From: Bagarius yarrelli
Taxonomy: Eukaryota; Chordata; Actinopteri; Siluriformes; Sisoridae
Direction: 5' to 3'
NCBI GenBank assembly: GCA_005784505.1
Contig: VCAZ01000008.1
Location: 8,638,763 to 8,702,762, forward strand
Length of the DNA stretch: 64,000 nucleotides
Made by a program: the position numbers and the translations under genes. The notes under the pieces were generated by a model that was not told the DNA's origin, made no database searches, and worked only from the letters and a program-made list of their open reading frames with translations. Below, piece after piece: positions 1 to 11,657 of this stretch; the stretch's first letter is position 1, and each line of letters opens with the position of its first letter.

Positions 1-103
1 GTCATACCATAGTTTACACCTTGACCTTGGGACTTCCAGTAAAAGTTGATTTGATGACCTCAAAACCCTATTTGGCTGATTTAAAGCATCTTATCTCAGC
101 CAC

Positions 104-352
104 ATGAGAGGCGAAAGCAACAAGAAACCAAAACTCAAAATATACAAAATAGAGAAAAAAAAACCTTGGGAGAAACCAGGTTCAGTCGGGGGGTCAGTTC
201 TTCTCTGACCAGACAAACCAACAGGTTATTCAATGCTGCAGTAAAGTTTTCGTGATCTTGTCTGGATGGCCGTCTAGAAGACAAGGTCATCACTAAGAAA
301 CTGCATCTGGGGCTTATTGTCTCTTTGCCGATCTGCCAACTGGGCAAGTCTT
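104..352 (+). repeat. Dispersed repeat R1, copy 1
   Basis: Shares long stretches with 27685-27855 and 35600-35965, and in inverse orientation with 26311-26425. Landmarks are the phrases aaccttgggagaaaccagg, ggccgtctagaagacaagg and ggggcttattgtctcttt. The family is widespread in fish genomes; I do not assign its class. An antisense open frame of about 87 codons over it is incidental. Confidence 0.7.
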
Positions 353-437
353 TAACTATTAATTTACAGATGGTGACATGAGCTCCACATTTATGCATAC
401 TTAATTAGGCATTATTACAAAGTGAATTGTTAAAAAT

Positions 438-494
438 GCACTTAAGTGCGTTGAGATATATTGTCATTAAAGTGTACTCTATTAAAGTACACTT
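438..494. repeat. Two perfect palindromes
   Basis: A 12-bp perfect palindrome (gcacttaagtgc, 438-449) is followed by a 9-bp stem (aagtgtact at 470-478, agtacactt at 486-494) with a 7-nt loop. The aagtgtact motif recurs near 517. This may be the end of a foldback element, but no matching far end was found. Confidence 0.4.
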
Positions 495-639
495 AAATAG
501 CTTTTTATTTTAATTTTAAGTGTACTTTTCCAAGTATAAATACAAAAAAATACTCTTTCAATACAATTAAAAAACAGTTTTTACATACACTGTAATAACA
601 CTGTAATAACACTTTAATAACAAATTTGTAAGGTATTAA

Positions 640-2020
640 TGACAATTTCTCATTTTTGTAACGATCACACTATGTTTCATTATTTCTGATCTTCCAAGTC
701 CACCAACTACAGATACAGATAATAGCTGTATCCTAGCGATACCTTCTTTTATAAGATTCTTCTAGTAGTGTCTTCTTTCAGGACAGATGTGTCAGATGAT
801 CAACTGGGAGTAATTACTGACAGCGAGACTTCATAAAGCCTGTGTGTCTGTGTGTATAAGTGTGTACCTATAAAGTCAAAGTCTTCAAGCTTTTCCACAG
901 AGGTTTTGACTTTCTGAAGTTGTGACATCTGTTTCTATCCAATCTTTCTGCATTCGCACCATATGCACAGAACAGTAGTCCTCAGGCTTGTCTTTCCATC
1001 CCCCCCCACACACTCTTCTTACTATTGCACCAGCACTTTATTGCATTTACTGCATTTCAGATGTCATTTTCAATTTTCTATGTGCACTTTGTAATGCTAT
1101 GCTCTTATACCCTGCTAATTATAGTGCAACGGAATCTCCGAGAATTTGCGCAGTCCCTTTTATTTAGCTTTGCACAATTATGTGATCTTGATTGTCCTGG
1201 TGTGTCAAATTAAGCCTTGATTTTAATTCTAATTTGGTCAGTTTCGAAAATGGACACATTACAAATGGCTGCGTTTAAATATGATGTGCTATAAGTAGGC
1301 AGCAATTTCTAATTAATTGCCCTAATGATTTTCTATTTAAGTGCCAGATAATCAGATGATTCTTTGACATGTCTAAATCTGGTGGTTTTTTAATGCGATA
1401 TTTGATAGTCTTTTGCGATTGTTGCTAGTCAGACTGTATGAACATGATCCCCGTGTCACACTGTAGTATCTCAGTTGTCATAATGTCAGACTGTACGACA
1501 GTCAAGACGCGTCAAAAACCGACACAAACAAGAAAACTCGTCTGGAGTTTTACGTCATTAATCCGTGACACATTCAGTAATCCACATTTTCTTGCTAAAC
1601 AGTAGCTAACAACAAACAGCAGTGATGTCAGCAGGAGACGTCATACAAACATTTCCTTTTTGTCTATAAGGTTCTCTTCTTGCTGCTCTGTCCAACAAAC
1701 TTGTTTCCAAAATTTCCTGGTAGTTTGTAGTTGTCACGGTATTGGCGTAGTTAGGTTCTGCGTTTCTATTGGTTCTTGGTTTGGTAAACACATCAAACTA
1801 GAGAATAGAGATAAGAGATTTTATCGTAAGATTATCAGAATTTTTTAAGATTTCAGAATTCGTCTTGCACCACCAAATTGTGTCCAGTGAAAGGCCAGAG
1901 TTACAGTGTGAGTGTTCTCATCAGAGTCATCAGTTGAAAATAATGTGCTTGTCTATGAGACAACAATGAATAAATGATAGTGAAAATCCCTTCTGACTGG
2001 ATTATTTAAATAGAATGCAA
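640..2020. other. Unique sequence, no gene seen
   Basis: No recognisable repeat or open frame above about 62 codons. Base composition is ordinary, with short TG-rich and C-rich runs (about 841-870 and 1001-1012). Nothing supports a gene. Confidence 0.5.
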
Positions 2021-2023
2021 ATT

Positions 2024-2145
2024 CATTCATTTTCTATACCCGCTTATTCCCTAATTCGGGGTCACTGGGACCTGCTGGAGTCTATCCCAGCCATCTGTAA
2101 AAGGGTGAAAGGCAGGAGGGGTACACCCTGGACCGGTCAGGCTGT
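2024..2145 (-). mobile_element. SINE family C, 3' fragment
   Basis: Reverse complement of the 3' part of the copies at 3379-3729 and 9280-9657: the cattcattttctatacccg start, the gaattcggggtcactggg motif and the pairing with gacggctgggatagactcc. The tRNA-like head is missing, as expected for a 5'-truncated insertion. Confidence 0.8.
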
Positions 2146-2685
2146 AAATGAATACATTTAATTTTCATTCTATTCAAATGAAACGAATATGGTATCCTAT
2201 CTTTAGCTAGCTGAGAAAATGTTCTTACTCTCTTTATGAATTTATATTCAAGTAGAATATCAAATGTCTTAAAATAGCATATGTCAACAATTTACAAATA
2301 AATCCATCCGTACCCTCTTGGTCAGGAATTTCTTACGCTGTGTAACACTTGTAGTACAAGGTGAGTAAAAGCATGACGCAATTACATATACCTCATGTGT
2401 TGTTTATTATGGCTAATCGGACAGTCACGGTCCTTAGTGAAGGTTAATAGAACAGGCAGGCAGCATCAAAACATCAGGCAAAGAATACCTCTAAGGGAAA
2501 ACCACTGATAATGGACCTGGGGTCAAATCCAAAGGCTGAGGCTTAACAATTTAAAGCGATAGAGGAAAGAGAAACAGCAGGGTTTGAGTAGATGGAATTG
2601 AAACAGGTGAATGGTGGATACAATCAGAAAACACACCAATGACAAGCCAGAAAACAGAAGTAACAACCAGGGGCAACTAGTTAAG
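2146..2685. other. Unique sequence, no gene seen
   Basis: AT-rich intergenic sequence. An antisense frame of 68 codons at 2523-2729 runs into the SINE that follows and has no domain I recognise. Confidence 0.5.
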
Positions 2686-2808
2686 GTGGTTTTGAGCCCC
2701 ACCACTGTCGGGTTTTTGAGCAACACCATTAACCCTTCAAAATTTCTAAGATGGGATATGCAAAGAAATTAATTTCACTATGCTGTAGAGTCGATGTGAC
2801 AAATAAAG
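2686..2808 (+). mobile_element. SINE family B, 5'-truncated
   Basis: Contains the family B landmarks agccccaccactg, gagcaacaccattaaccctt and a 3' end with aatttcactatgctgtagag and gtgacaaataaag. It lacks the tRNA-like head and part of the V-SINE-like core. It abuts the next SINE at its 3' tail. Confidence 0.75.
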
Positions 2809-2987
2809 TATTTGGCAGACACCCTCATCCAGAGGAACTTACATTTATCTCTTTTATACAACTAAGCAATTGGGGGTTAAGGGCCTTGCTCAGGGGCCCA
2901 ACAGTGGTGACTTGGTGGAGCTGGGAATCAAACCCACAATCTTCGGGTTGGTAGTCCAACACCTTAACCATGAGCCATCACTTCCCT
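2809..2987 (-). mobile_element. SINE family A
   Basis: Antisense copy: tail tttggcagacaccctcatcc, then ttaagggccttgctcaggg in the body, then the complement of a tRNA-like B box (gggaatcaaaccc) and of the head (caccttaaccatgagcc). Abuts SINE B with no spacer, so one may have inserted into the tail of the other. Confidence 0.88.
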
Positions 2988-3291
2988 ACATTTTACCAAA
3001 AATGTTTACTTCCCCCACCACCTCCCCCACATTTTACGAAAAACCAAGTAAGGTTCTTCATGCACTGTAAGAGGGGAAATCAGGACAACATTCTTAAGTT
3101 GTTACATCACATATCTCTCCATTACAAATTTATTCTGGAATAATTTATAGTTGTTACTGAATAATTTGCTATTAAACCAATAACTGAAGAAATCATGTAA
3201 GTATGAACTGATCTATGGTAGATGATTAAGTAATTATTGCATTGATTGAGCAGTTAAAGATGAATTTTTCATCTGAGAAGTGTACCGAGGT

Positions 3292-3312
3292 TGTGTGTGT
3301 GTGTGTGTGTGT
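3292..3312. repeat. (TG)n microsatellite
   Basis: About ten uninterrupted TG units. Confidence 0.95.
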
Positions 3313-3378
3313 AAAAATTGGATTTTATGAAGATTAGATAGGATTAAAATGTAAATATAAATATATTAAATTAAATTA

Positions 3379-3729
3379 GGGCAGCACTGTGGCTTAATGG
3401 TTAGCACTGTTGCCTTACAGCAAGAAGGGGTCGATTCCCAGGCAGGGGTCTTTCTGTGTGGAGTTTGCAAGTTCTCCCTGTGCTTGTGTGGGTTTACTCC
3501 AGGTTCTCCGGTTTCCTCCAACAGTACAAAAACATGTATGTTAGATTGATTAGTGATTCTAAATTGCCTAAAGGAGTGAGTGTGGGTGTGGCCCTGTAAT
3601 GGACTGGAGACCTGTTCAGGGTGTTACCCCTCCTGCCTTTCACCCTTTCAGAGACGGCTGGGATAGACTCCAGCAGATCCCTGTGACCCCGGAATAGGGA
3701 ATAAGAGGGTATAAATAAATTAAATTAAA
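3379..3729 (+). mobile_element. SINE family C, near full length
   Basis: Begins gggcagcactgtggcttaat with an A-box-like ggcttaatggttagc and a B-box-like ggtcgattcccagg. The body carries ttctgtgtggagtttgcaag, ttctccggtttcctccaaca and gacggctgggatagactcc. It ends in a degenerate AAATT tail. This is the most complete copy of the family with 9280-9657. Confidence 0.88.
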
Positions 3730-3802
3730 TTATAAGGGTAAAGGGTTTGTTTTTTCAGAAGTAGGTGTTGTGTGAAAATTGGAACAATAAAAAAGTTATA
3801 AT

Positions 3803-3832
3803 CACACACACAAACACACACACACACACACA
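3803..3832. repeat. (CA)n microsatellite
   Basis: Fifteen CA units with one AA interruption. Confidence 0.9.
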
Positions 3833-4567
3833 GACCCCCAGACACTTTTCAGCACTCGGTCGTATTTGGCTATACTAATGAGATGCCAATAAAAATTTAC
3901 TCGGCGCGACAAACAGGGCCGAACCTCGTTCATGCTATTCACGTCCTCCATTTCTTCTCCTCCCTTCTCTTTTTCCTGCACGCTTTAACACATGCTCCTA
4001 ATCTCCGTGTACCAGGCACCACTTGTTTTTGGTATGTCCTTTCACTTTTGTTTAGCTAAGTCATTCTTATTGTATATCCTCCAAGCAAAGGAGTGGTGGC
4101 GTCTGGAGGGGGAGAAAGAAAGAGCTACTTTAGCATGAACCCGATAAGATCTGCGTGTTGTTTTCCAGTTTCTGTGCCAGGACCAGGGCAAAAAGCTGCA
4201 CTCAGCAGAACGGCCTGGTACTTGCGCAGCATTATCATAGCCTGATAAACCCAGAGCTGCAAAACATGGACATTTTACACTTCTATCACCACAGGCTAAT
4301 GGAGCTAAAGCTTCTGAAAGGTTTTTTAGCAGAGCTTACCTTGTAAGAGAATGTATATCACCATAAATATTTTTTAGGGATGATTCTTTTACTCCGTTTT
4401 CATACCCATGTGCCAAAAGCATGGTTTTATTTATGAACATTGGAATGTACATAATACACACAAAATAAAGATAACTTATTTTAAGAAGAAAATTAAATCG
4501 GGTTAATACTGACAGACAAAAAAACATAATTTCACTGTAAATACCTGCGTTAGGTAATGATTGGCAT
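3833..4567. other. Unique sequence, no gene seen
   Basis: No repeat recognised. A 63-codon plus-strand frame (4155-4346) has no recognisable domain. Nothing else supports a gene. Confidence 0.45.
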
Positions 4568-4750
4568 TTGGTAGATGCCCTTATCCAGAGCAACTTACAT
4601 TAATCACATTTTTTTTAATTCATCAGAGCAGATAAAGAATGAGGGCCTCGCACAGGGGCCCAACAGTTTCAGTGTGGTGCTGCTAGGAATAGAAACCATG
4701 TTCTTCAGGTCAGCAGTACAACAGCTTAAGCATTTATCCACCACTTCCCC
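4568..4750 (-). mobile_element. SINE family A, left arm of inverted pair
   Basis: Antisense copy with a tail catttggtagatgcccttat and the complement of the head near 4728-4750 (agcatttatccaccacttcc). A T-rich insertion replaces part of the tail region. Faces the next SINE head to head, 30 bp away. Confidence 0.85.
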
Positions 4751-4780
4751 TTTTGATTGTTTACAGAATCTAAGGCTAGA

Positions 4781-4917
4781 GAAAGTGGTAGCACAGTCGA
4801 CCGCTAATTACAAGATCGGGGTTCGATTCCCAGCACCACTACGTTGCCACTGCTGGGCCCCCAAATTGAAGTCACTATGGATAAAAGCATCTACCAAAAT
4901 GTCATTGATGTAAATGT
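4781..4917 (+). mobile_element. SINE family A, right arm of inverted pair
   Basis: Sense copy: gtggtagcacagtcgac head, ggttcgattcccagcaccac B box, then a shortened body lacking most of the gagcaaggcccttaaccc segment, ending gtcattgatgtaaatg. Confidence 0.85.
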
Positions 4918-4962
4918 AATACTGTTATAGAGTTGGTAGTTTTAGCATACTTGTCAAGTAAG

Positions 4963-5300
4963 TATGGCAGTGATGGCTCAAATGGATAAGGCACTGAGTT
5001 GCTGATCTGAAGACCAGAAAGACCTGGATTCAAGCCCCAAAACCACCAGCCTGAGTTGTTGATCTGAAGACTAAGAAGACCTGGGTTCAAGCCCCACCAC
5101 TGCCAGCCTGAGTTGTTGATCTAAAGACTAAGAAGACCTGGGTTTAAGCCTCACCACTGTTGGGTCCTTGAGCAATACCCTTAACCCTTCCTGCTACAGG
5201 GGGTCCTGTATCATAGCTGACCCTGCGCTTTGACCCCAACTTACTAATAGGATATGCGAAGAAACAAATTTCACTCTAGTATATGTGACAAAATAAAGAC
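4963..5300 (+). mobile_element. SINE family B with tandemly triplicated head
   Basis: Head cagtgatggctcaaatggat, B box ggttcaagcccc, then ttgagcaatacccttaaccc and the V-SINE-like core (atcatagctgaccctgcgct, gaccccaacttac), ending in atgtgacaaaataaag. The segment starting ctgagttg(c/t)tgatct(g/a)aaga is repeated three times in exact 57-bp steps at 4994, 5051 and 5108, so the B-box region is present three times. Confidence 0.9.
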
Positions 5301-6402
5301 ATTTACAAAAGGAAATGATGTAAATTTTGTACATCATTTGATTAATTTTGATTAGATTTTTTTTTAAATGTATGCCTATCAAGTGAGTCTGAGGACAAAT
5401 ATACATTTTACACTCTTATGGACACAGTCTAATGGAGCCAAAAGCTTTTTTATCTTGTGAGAGAGTGCATGTGTCAAATTCACTAAGGCTTTTTTCTCTC
5501 CATTATATACAGAACATTCCAGGCTCCTGAATTCCAGACATCACAAATCTCCTTCTTAATACTGTGCATTTGTGTATAGTATTGTTATCACTGCAAATCT
5601 AGTGATGTATCATTAATCACGCATGTTTTTAAGCACAGTGTCCAGACAAGAGGATACATCATAAACGTTTTCTTGCTTTATCTGATATGACTGAGAACTG
5701 GATCTCGTTGCTTTAAGAATTTCATAGAATCAGTGGGGGTTGGGCATGAAATTCAATTTCTTGTCCATCCTATAGGTGGCAGTGGTGATTTTGGTGTGTG
5801 TAAGGTGGGTGGGTGTGTGTTCATGGTGTACACATGCTGAGATAAGCAGTCTTCTATGCGTGTCTGGACAACCTGTCTGGCAACATCGATATTTTACAGC
5901 CACCAAACCAAAGCCTGAAATGTCCTCTGGAAATTTTTTCTCCCAGCAGAATAAACTCTATAAGCAAATTTTGAGGCGAACTTGAGAAGCAGTTGTGCTC
6001 CAGTCGCACATAGAGCCGAGCCGCTCCTTCTCGAGCGCAGCCAGGTGGCCTAAACACAATGGCTCTCATTATGGAGCACAACTGTAGTGTGATTACAGTC
6101 AGACAAATCTCGAAGCACTCGCTTCTGAAAGCCCATTACAGCAAGTGTGTTTGCCTCCGTGTGTAGAAATGAGCTGGAGAGGAAATCATTTTTTAAAAAT
6201 CTTTTTTAGAGATGACGCTATTACTGCATTTTCACACCCATGTGCTAGAAGCGTGGTTATATTAATGCACGCTGGAATATTTATATATGATGTGTACACA
6301 ATGTAAAGATATTAAATGATTCCAAGAAAACAAATTAAATCAGGTTTAATGTTAGGCTGAAACTGCAGTAGGTGATGATTAAATGCTGAAACATTTTCAA
6401 TG
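5301..6402. other. Unique sequence, no gene seen
   Basis: Contains a G/T-rich stretch (5775-5825) and two short opposing frames (5776-5985 plus, 5854-6081 minus) that overlap each other and have no recognisable domain. No repeat family was identified. Confidence 0.45.
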
Positions 6403-6436
<34 letters not shown>

Positions 6437-6456
6437 TAATCAATGAATTAATCAAT
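6403..6456. repeat. (ATCA)n microsatellite
   Basis: About nine perfect ATCA units, then degenerate ones. Confidence 0.95.
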
Positions 6457-6680
6457 CTTTACAATAGTATTTAAAAGTCTTTCATACACGCCACAACTTT
6501 ACATTACTTTTCGCACTGTAAATTCATTTATATTATTTATTCTTCTTACTTGCCACTTGTTTGTTTTTCTTTTTTTATAATATTCTTTTTTCTTTCTACC
6601 TTTCCAATTTCATGAGCGCAATTGTAAATTTTCTCTGCGATTAATAAAGTTTAGTGAATCTTGAATTGTTTGCTTATATA

Positions 6681-6874
6681 ACATTTACATTCCTGGCATT
6701 TTGGTAGACGTTCTTATCCAGAGCGACTTACATTTATCTCTTTTATACTACTGAGCAATTGGGAGTTAATGGTCTTGCTCAGTGGTCCAGCAGTGGCAAC
6801 TTGGTGGTGCTGGGAATTGAACCCTGATCTTCCAATGAGTAGTTGAACACCTTAACCACTGCACAACCACTGTG
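6681..6874 (-). mobile_element. SINE family A
   Basis: Full antisense copy: acatttacattcctggcatt tail through gttgaacaccttaaccactg head complement. Lies immediately left of the L2 relic. Confidence 0.9.
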
Positions 6875-6899
6875 ATTTCCATACCTTACACTGAAACTG

Positions 6900-7525
6900 A
6901 AATTTTCTAGGCTTAGAAACGGTTACTTATGCATTTATTAGTTCGATCTACTGTAACTATATTATGGTGCTCAAAATAAAATCGTAGATAGATTGCAGAT
7001 GCTTTAAAATGCGGCTGCAGGAATGCTCACAGGCACTCGGAGGGTAGCTCATAATATCCCGGTGCTACAAACATTGCACTGGTTTCCTGTTTCTTTTAGG
7101 ATAAATTTGAAGATGTTACTATCTGTGTTCAAATCTCTACATGGATTAGCCCCTTCCTATATTGCGGATCTAATCCAGGAACAATAGTCAACGAGATCTC
7201 TACGATCTCAGTCACAGAAACTTTTTATTGTTCCTCGGACGAAAATGAAATCTAGACAGGATCACGCTTTTGCAGTTGGCGCTTCGAAATTATGGAATAT
7301 CTTACAGCTTAGCATATTTTATTATGTTAGCGTTCAGTCAGAGGTAAGTGCAAAGGTGGCTTTAAATCACGCCTTAATGCAAAGACGACTAAAGCCATAT
7401 GGGTTTGCTTTGTTTCTATGTAAGATATACTTTTATTGTTGCTACGAGGTTCTTATATCTATATTTCTTTTGTTTTCTTGTTGTATTATTCAGTGCTTTA
7501 GAAATAAACTTTGATTTGATTTGAA
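6900..7525 (+). mobile_element. L2-type LINE, 3' end of the reverse transcriptase ORF
   Basis: One frame read from 7008 gives NAAAGMLTGTRR, then PVLQTLHWFPVSFRI, then FKSLHGLAPSYIADLI. After a single stop (7185-7187) it continues with TRSLRSQ, FIVPRTKMKSRQDHAFAV and GASKLWNIL. These are the conserved C-terminal motifs of L2-clade reverse transcriptases (usual form: tLHWLPV, hglaPsYl, ApklWNsLP). It ends in aaataaactttgatttgatt, the short-repeat tail expected of this clade. It is 5'-truncated and broken by at least one stop, so it is a relic. Nothing upstream of the C-terminal domain survives. Confidence 0.85.
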
Positions 7526-7636
7526 ATTGCTGGGCCCCTGTGCAAGGCCCTTAACCCTTATCTGCTCAAATGAATAAAAAAAATGAGATAAATGTAAGTC
7601 GCTCTGGATAAGGGGGTTTAACAAATGCCAATCATT
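7526..7636 (+). mobile_element. SINE family A, 5'-truncated
   Basis: Starts within the body (attgctgggcccctgtgcaa) directly after the L2 tail and runs to aacaaatgccaatcatta. Head is absent. The abutment with the L2 tail is notable because the SINE has no head of its own here. Confidence 0.85.
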
Positions 7637-7639
7637 ACC

Positions 7640-9279
7640 CAAGGCAGGTCTTCACAGTAAAAGATATTATTATTATTATTATATCTTATATATTATTAAT
7701 ATAAGTATTTTACCTAATTTGACTTTCTTCTTAAAATAATTAATCTTAATTTTGTGTATATTGTGTATATTCCGAAGTGTATAAATAAAACCATGCTTTT
7801 GTTATATGAGTATGAAAATTGAGTAAAAGACTGTTAGACAGTTGTTTTATGGTCTCAACAAATGTAGTTACCTTCCTGGACACTTTGAATGGCTAAGGTC
7901 TGCTTTTTAGGATGTATGTCTCAAGGGTAAATCAACCAATGACTTTTTGTGCCAGGTCATGTTTAAGGATGTTGAAATGTCTTACCAATAACAGGCCGAT
8001 ATGCAATCGGTATAACTTCAGCATTGAATAATCTTGATTAATGCTCATTGCCACAGCAGCTTACTTCAGACAGACCAGACAGCTTTGGGTTGTTTCCAGC
8101 TGGACCGTTAAACAATGCGACACACTTGTCTTCCGGAAATCCTGTACACTAAACCAGAGGAGTGTTTCCAGCTAAGTTTGCTGCATTTAGACAGACGTCT
8201 ATGGCTAGGACTAACCTAAAAGTAGATTTGGGATGCCTTAATCAGAAAAACGTGGGTATACCGAGGGTATATGCTTATATTAATCATCAAAAGTCGTTAT
8301 ACTCAAATATCTTAGATGAAAAAGGAGTATACACATAAAAATACACCTCTATGAATATACAATTGATTGTAACCCAATCCAGGGCGTCCCCCTTCTTGTG
8401 CCCAAGACCCATTATTGTTGGGATTATATACGATCCCTGGATAAGCTTGTACTATAGAAAGATAATGGTTAAGAATGTGTTAATTTAAATCCACCGTCCA
8501 ATTAGATTTGAGAACACAACATTTCTGTGGTAATAGTATATAACCTCCAGCTGCAACTTCTCTATTATATACTGTTTACCTACACACTGGCCATTAAACC
8601 AGGCAAAACATACAATTACTAACTGCAGCCCATCATTTACTATGGACAATGATTCAGCCTCCCACTACCTTATCCATCACTGGAAAGGGACCACCACTGA
8701 CCAGTAATTATTTGGACAATACATCATTCTGGGCACATCAGTGACACATGGTAGTGTGTGAGACGCTGATATGTGTGTATCAGGTGCTACATTGTTGCTG
8801 GTCATTTTTTTCTTCTTCCTGGAGGCACTGTAAAACCTTCCAGAGATTACAGCTCATCCTTTCTGTAACCATGAACAATGTGTGTGAAATCCCCTATTAG
8901 CTGTGTATCAGGGTTGGGCTGTGACCATACAGAGCACTGCTGCTGGATGGGAATTTTTTTTTTAACCTAGCAGTGATGCTGATTTGTTCCGAACCACAGG
9001 CATGCTGCAATGCCTGATACTACCATATCATCACAACCCACACTGACCATGTCCGGGTCACCGCTGATCTGAGCACCTGTTAAAGAGAGGGGTCACGGCG
9101 TGTTCTAGTATCGACGAAAAATTTCTTCATAGTGACTGGAAGAGACTTTGCAGTGACTGGATCACAAACTGATTGATCACATGTGAATAATTTAAGAGCT
9201 TTGACTGATTCTATAATTAGAGATACATTTGGCATTCCGGTATCTTTTTAAATAAATAATCAATTTTAATAATTCAGGG
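7640..9279. other. Mostly unique sequence; one SINE C relic
   Basis: A fragment at about 8371-8440 (gtaacccaatccagggcgtc, cccaagaccc) looks like a decayed SINE C-type 3' end. About 8640-9120 is moderately GC-rich and may be an old repeat, but I could not assign it. No gene is seen. Confidence 0.4.
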
Positions 9280-9657
9280 CTTGGGCAGCATGGTGGCTAA
9301 ATGGTTAGCACAGCAACAAGGTCCTGGGGTCAATTCCCAGGCAGGGGTCTTTCTGTGTGAAGTTTGCATGGTCTGTCTGTGCTTGTGTGGGTTTACTCCG
9401 GGTTCTCCGGTTTCCTTCCACAGTCCAAAAACATGTATGTTAGATTGATTGGTGATTCTAAATTGCCCATAGAAGTGAGCGTGAGTGTGTGTGTGGCCCT
9501 GTGATGGACTGGTGACCTGTCCAGGGTGTCCCCCTCCTGCCTTCCAGGGTGTTTCACTTTTAGAGACGGCTGGGATAGACTCCAGCAGATCCCTGTGACC
9601 CCGAATTAGGGAATAAGCGGGTTTAGAAGATACATGAATAAATGAATGAATGAATTC
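9280..9657 (+). mobile_element. SINE family C, near full length
   Basis: Starts gggcttgggcagcatggtgg. B-box-like ggggtcaattcccaggcag, then the same body as 3379-3729, ending in a (AATG)n-like tail aataaatgaatgaatgaatt. An antisense 133-codon frame across it is a by-product of the SINE sequence. Confidence 0.9.
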
Positions 9658-9996
9658 AGGGCTTGTCAAACACAAAAAAGTTATTTTCTATTAATAAAAA
9701 TATATTTTATAGTATTGTTTGTCAGCTCTGTTACAAATTAGGTCATTTGTAGAAATAACCTTGGTAACAAAGTTTGACAGTAACAGAATTGAGAATTTTA
9801 CAATATTTTAACCAAAAGTCCAACTGCTAGAAGCACATGGCACTAATAAAATCAGGATTAAACTATTTTTTAATCTAGCCAGTGTGTGATTAGTGATAAA
9901 TTCTGTTTTCCTTTTAAAGTCACAGTAACAGGTTAAGATTTTATAAAATACCTCTTTGTGTAAGAACTTTATTAGATATATTTTGAAATATTTTCT

Positions 9997-10086
9997 CAGA
10001 GAGAGAAAGATAGAGAGAAAATAAGCGAGAGAAAGAGAAAGAGAGGGAGAGGAAAGAGAGAGAGAAAGAGACAGAGAGAGAGAGAG
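9997..10086. repeat. GA-rich polypurine tract
   Basis: About 90 bp of GAGA/GAAA purines on the plus strand. The antisense reading gives a run of SL dipeptides and is not a protein. Confidence 0.9.
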
Positions 10087-10144
10087 CACATGCCTCTCAC
10101 TGCTTTACATCTTTTGAGTAAGGAAAATGACATCAATTCCTGCC

Positions 10145-10151
10145 TCTATCT

Positions 10152-10229
<78 letters not shown>

Positions 10230-10268
10230 CATCCATCCATCCATCCATCCATCCATCCATCCATCCAT
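10145..10268. repeat. Compound (CTAT)n-(CCAT)n microsatellite
   Basis: About 20 CTAT units, one of them shortened near 10166, then ten CCAT units. The boundary at about 10228 is a single T-to-C change in the unit. Confidence 0.97.
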
Positions 10269-10582
10269 TACCAGATACACACACTGTATGTGTTGTCCTA
10301 TCTCTCTCTTTCTTTTTTAACCCTTTTCTGTCTCCAATTTTTTACACTTTCCTGTCTCCCCCCCCCTCTCTTTTGTCATGACATTTCTATTTATCCATTA
10401 CTACAGGCTCAAATATTAAAACAAATTAAATGAATGAATATATTCTGTATATAATAATATTATTTGTATTCTTTCTCTATGTTAAATTCAGTTTGAAGTG
10501 TCAGTAAAAAAAATAAAAATAAATAAAAATGTCACTCCACCATTTTACCATTTTGCAGAAAGTGTTTGGCTGCTTTCCAGCT

Positions 10583-10583
<1 letters not shown>

Positions 10584-10620
<37 letters not shown>
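10584..10620. repeat. (AC)n microsatellite
   Basis: Eighteen uninterrupted AC units. Confidence 0.97.
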
Positions 10621-10624
<4 letters not shown>

Positions 10625-11297
10625 GAGGCATCAGGTGCTTTTATCAAGCTTATCCAGCTTTTATCTCCACAAATATGCGTTAAAGCCATTAACATCAGAG
10701 CCTTAAATTATGATTTTAACACGCAGCCTGCAAATATTAACACATGTACCACATCGATTTTCTCACTTCCCCCTGAGCAGAAAGACATGCCTACGAAATT
10801 TTACAAGGCAGGATATTATATTCAGCGTTGAACACAAGTCTCTCTCAGTAGAACATATGCAATTATATCGATTTGGAAGTTGAGGTTTATAAACACCACC
10901 AGCTAATCAGTATTCAGAGCTTCACTGTGGACTGATTTATCCATATCCAGAAATGAAGCCAGACTCGTAGTGAGACACGTGGAGAAATTTACTGTGAGAA
11001 AAAAGCAGTTATTAAATCCACAGAGTGGGACGTAAAGTTATTAATAATCGGCTGTAAATACACTTAAAAATAACAGGATCCCATTTAAAATAAATAATAA
11101 ATACCTGGACAATGAAAAACATTACAAATTAATCACATTGGCCAATAAATTATTATTATTTGTCTTTTTTAATTTACATTTTAGCAAATAAAAATTTATT
11201 ATTAAATAACATAAAACCTTATAATAACATAATAAATACTAAAACCTGTGAATGTCCTAAAACCTGTGACATTTCAACAAAAATGTGAACATCTATC
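10621..11297. other. AT-rich sequence, no gene seen
   Basis: No repeat recognised beyond simple A/T runs. No open frame of note. Confidence 0.45.
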
Positions 11298-11482
11298 CTA
11301 CATTTACAGCATTTGGCAGACGTCCTTATCCAGATCCACTTACATTTATCTCTTTTATACAACTGAGCAATTTAAGGGCCTTGCTCAGGGGCCCAACATT
11401 GACATCTTGGACGTGCTGGGAATCAAACCCTAATCTTCCAGTTAGCAGTCCAACACTTTAACATCTGCGCTAACACTTTCCT
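11298..11482 (-). mobile_element. SINE family A
   Basis: Antisense, from acatttacagcatttggcag to the head complement ctgcgctaacactttccta. Paired with a sense copy 175 bp to the right. Confidence 0.88.
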
Positions 11483-11657
11483 AATTCCCTTCTTACATGC
11501 ACACTCATATTAACTGTAAATAACCTTCTGAGAGTCATAAAGTATTTAAAAAAATTCCAGTCACTGTAAAGATGAAATTAAAACACAAGTTTATGTGAAA
11601 GACATACGGTAATGAAGAAAACAGAGGAGAAAACAAGAGTCTCAGGCTGCATCCTGA

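Noticed and set aside
6403..6456. Regularly spaced short repeats suggesting an array of the CRISPR type.
   Set aside because: It is a 4-bp microsatellite with no spacers, as are the other simple repeats; the 35-bp minisatellite at 57370-58017 also lacks unique spacers.
9274..9675. A 133-codon antisense frame.
   Set aside because: It is entirely inside a SINE C copy.
10090..10381. Open frames with long repeated YLSI/HPSI motifs.
   Set aside because: They translate the CTAT/CCAT microsatellite in two frames.
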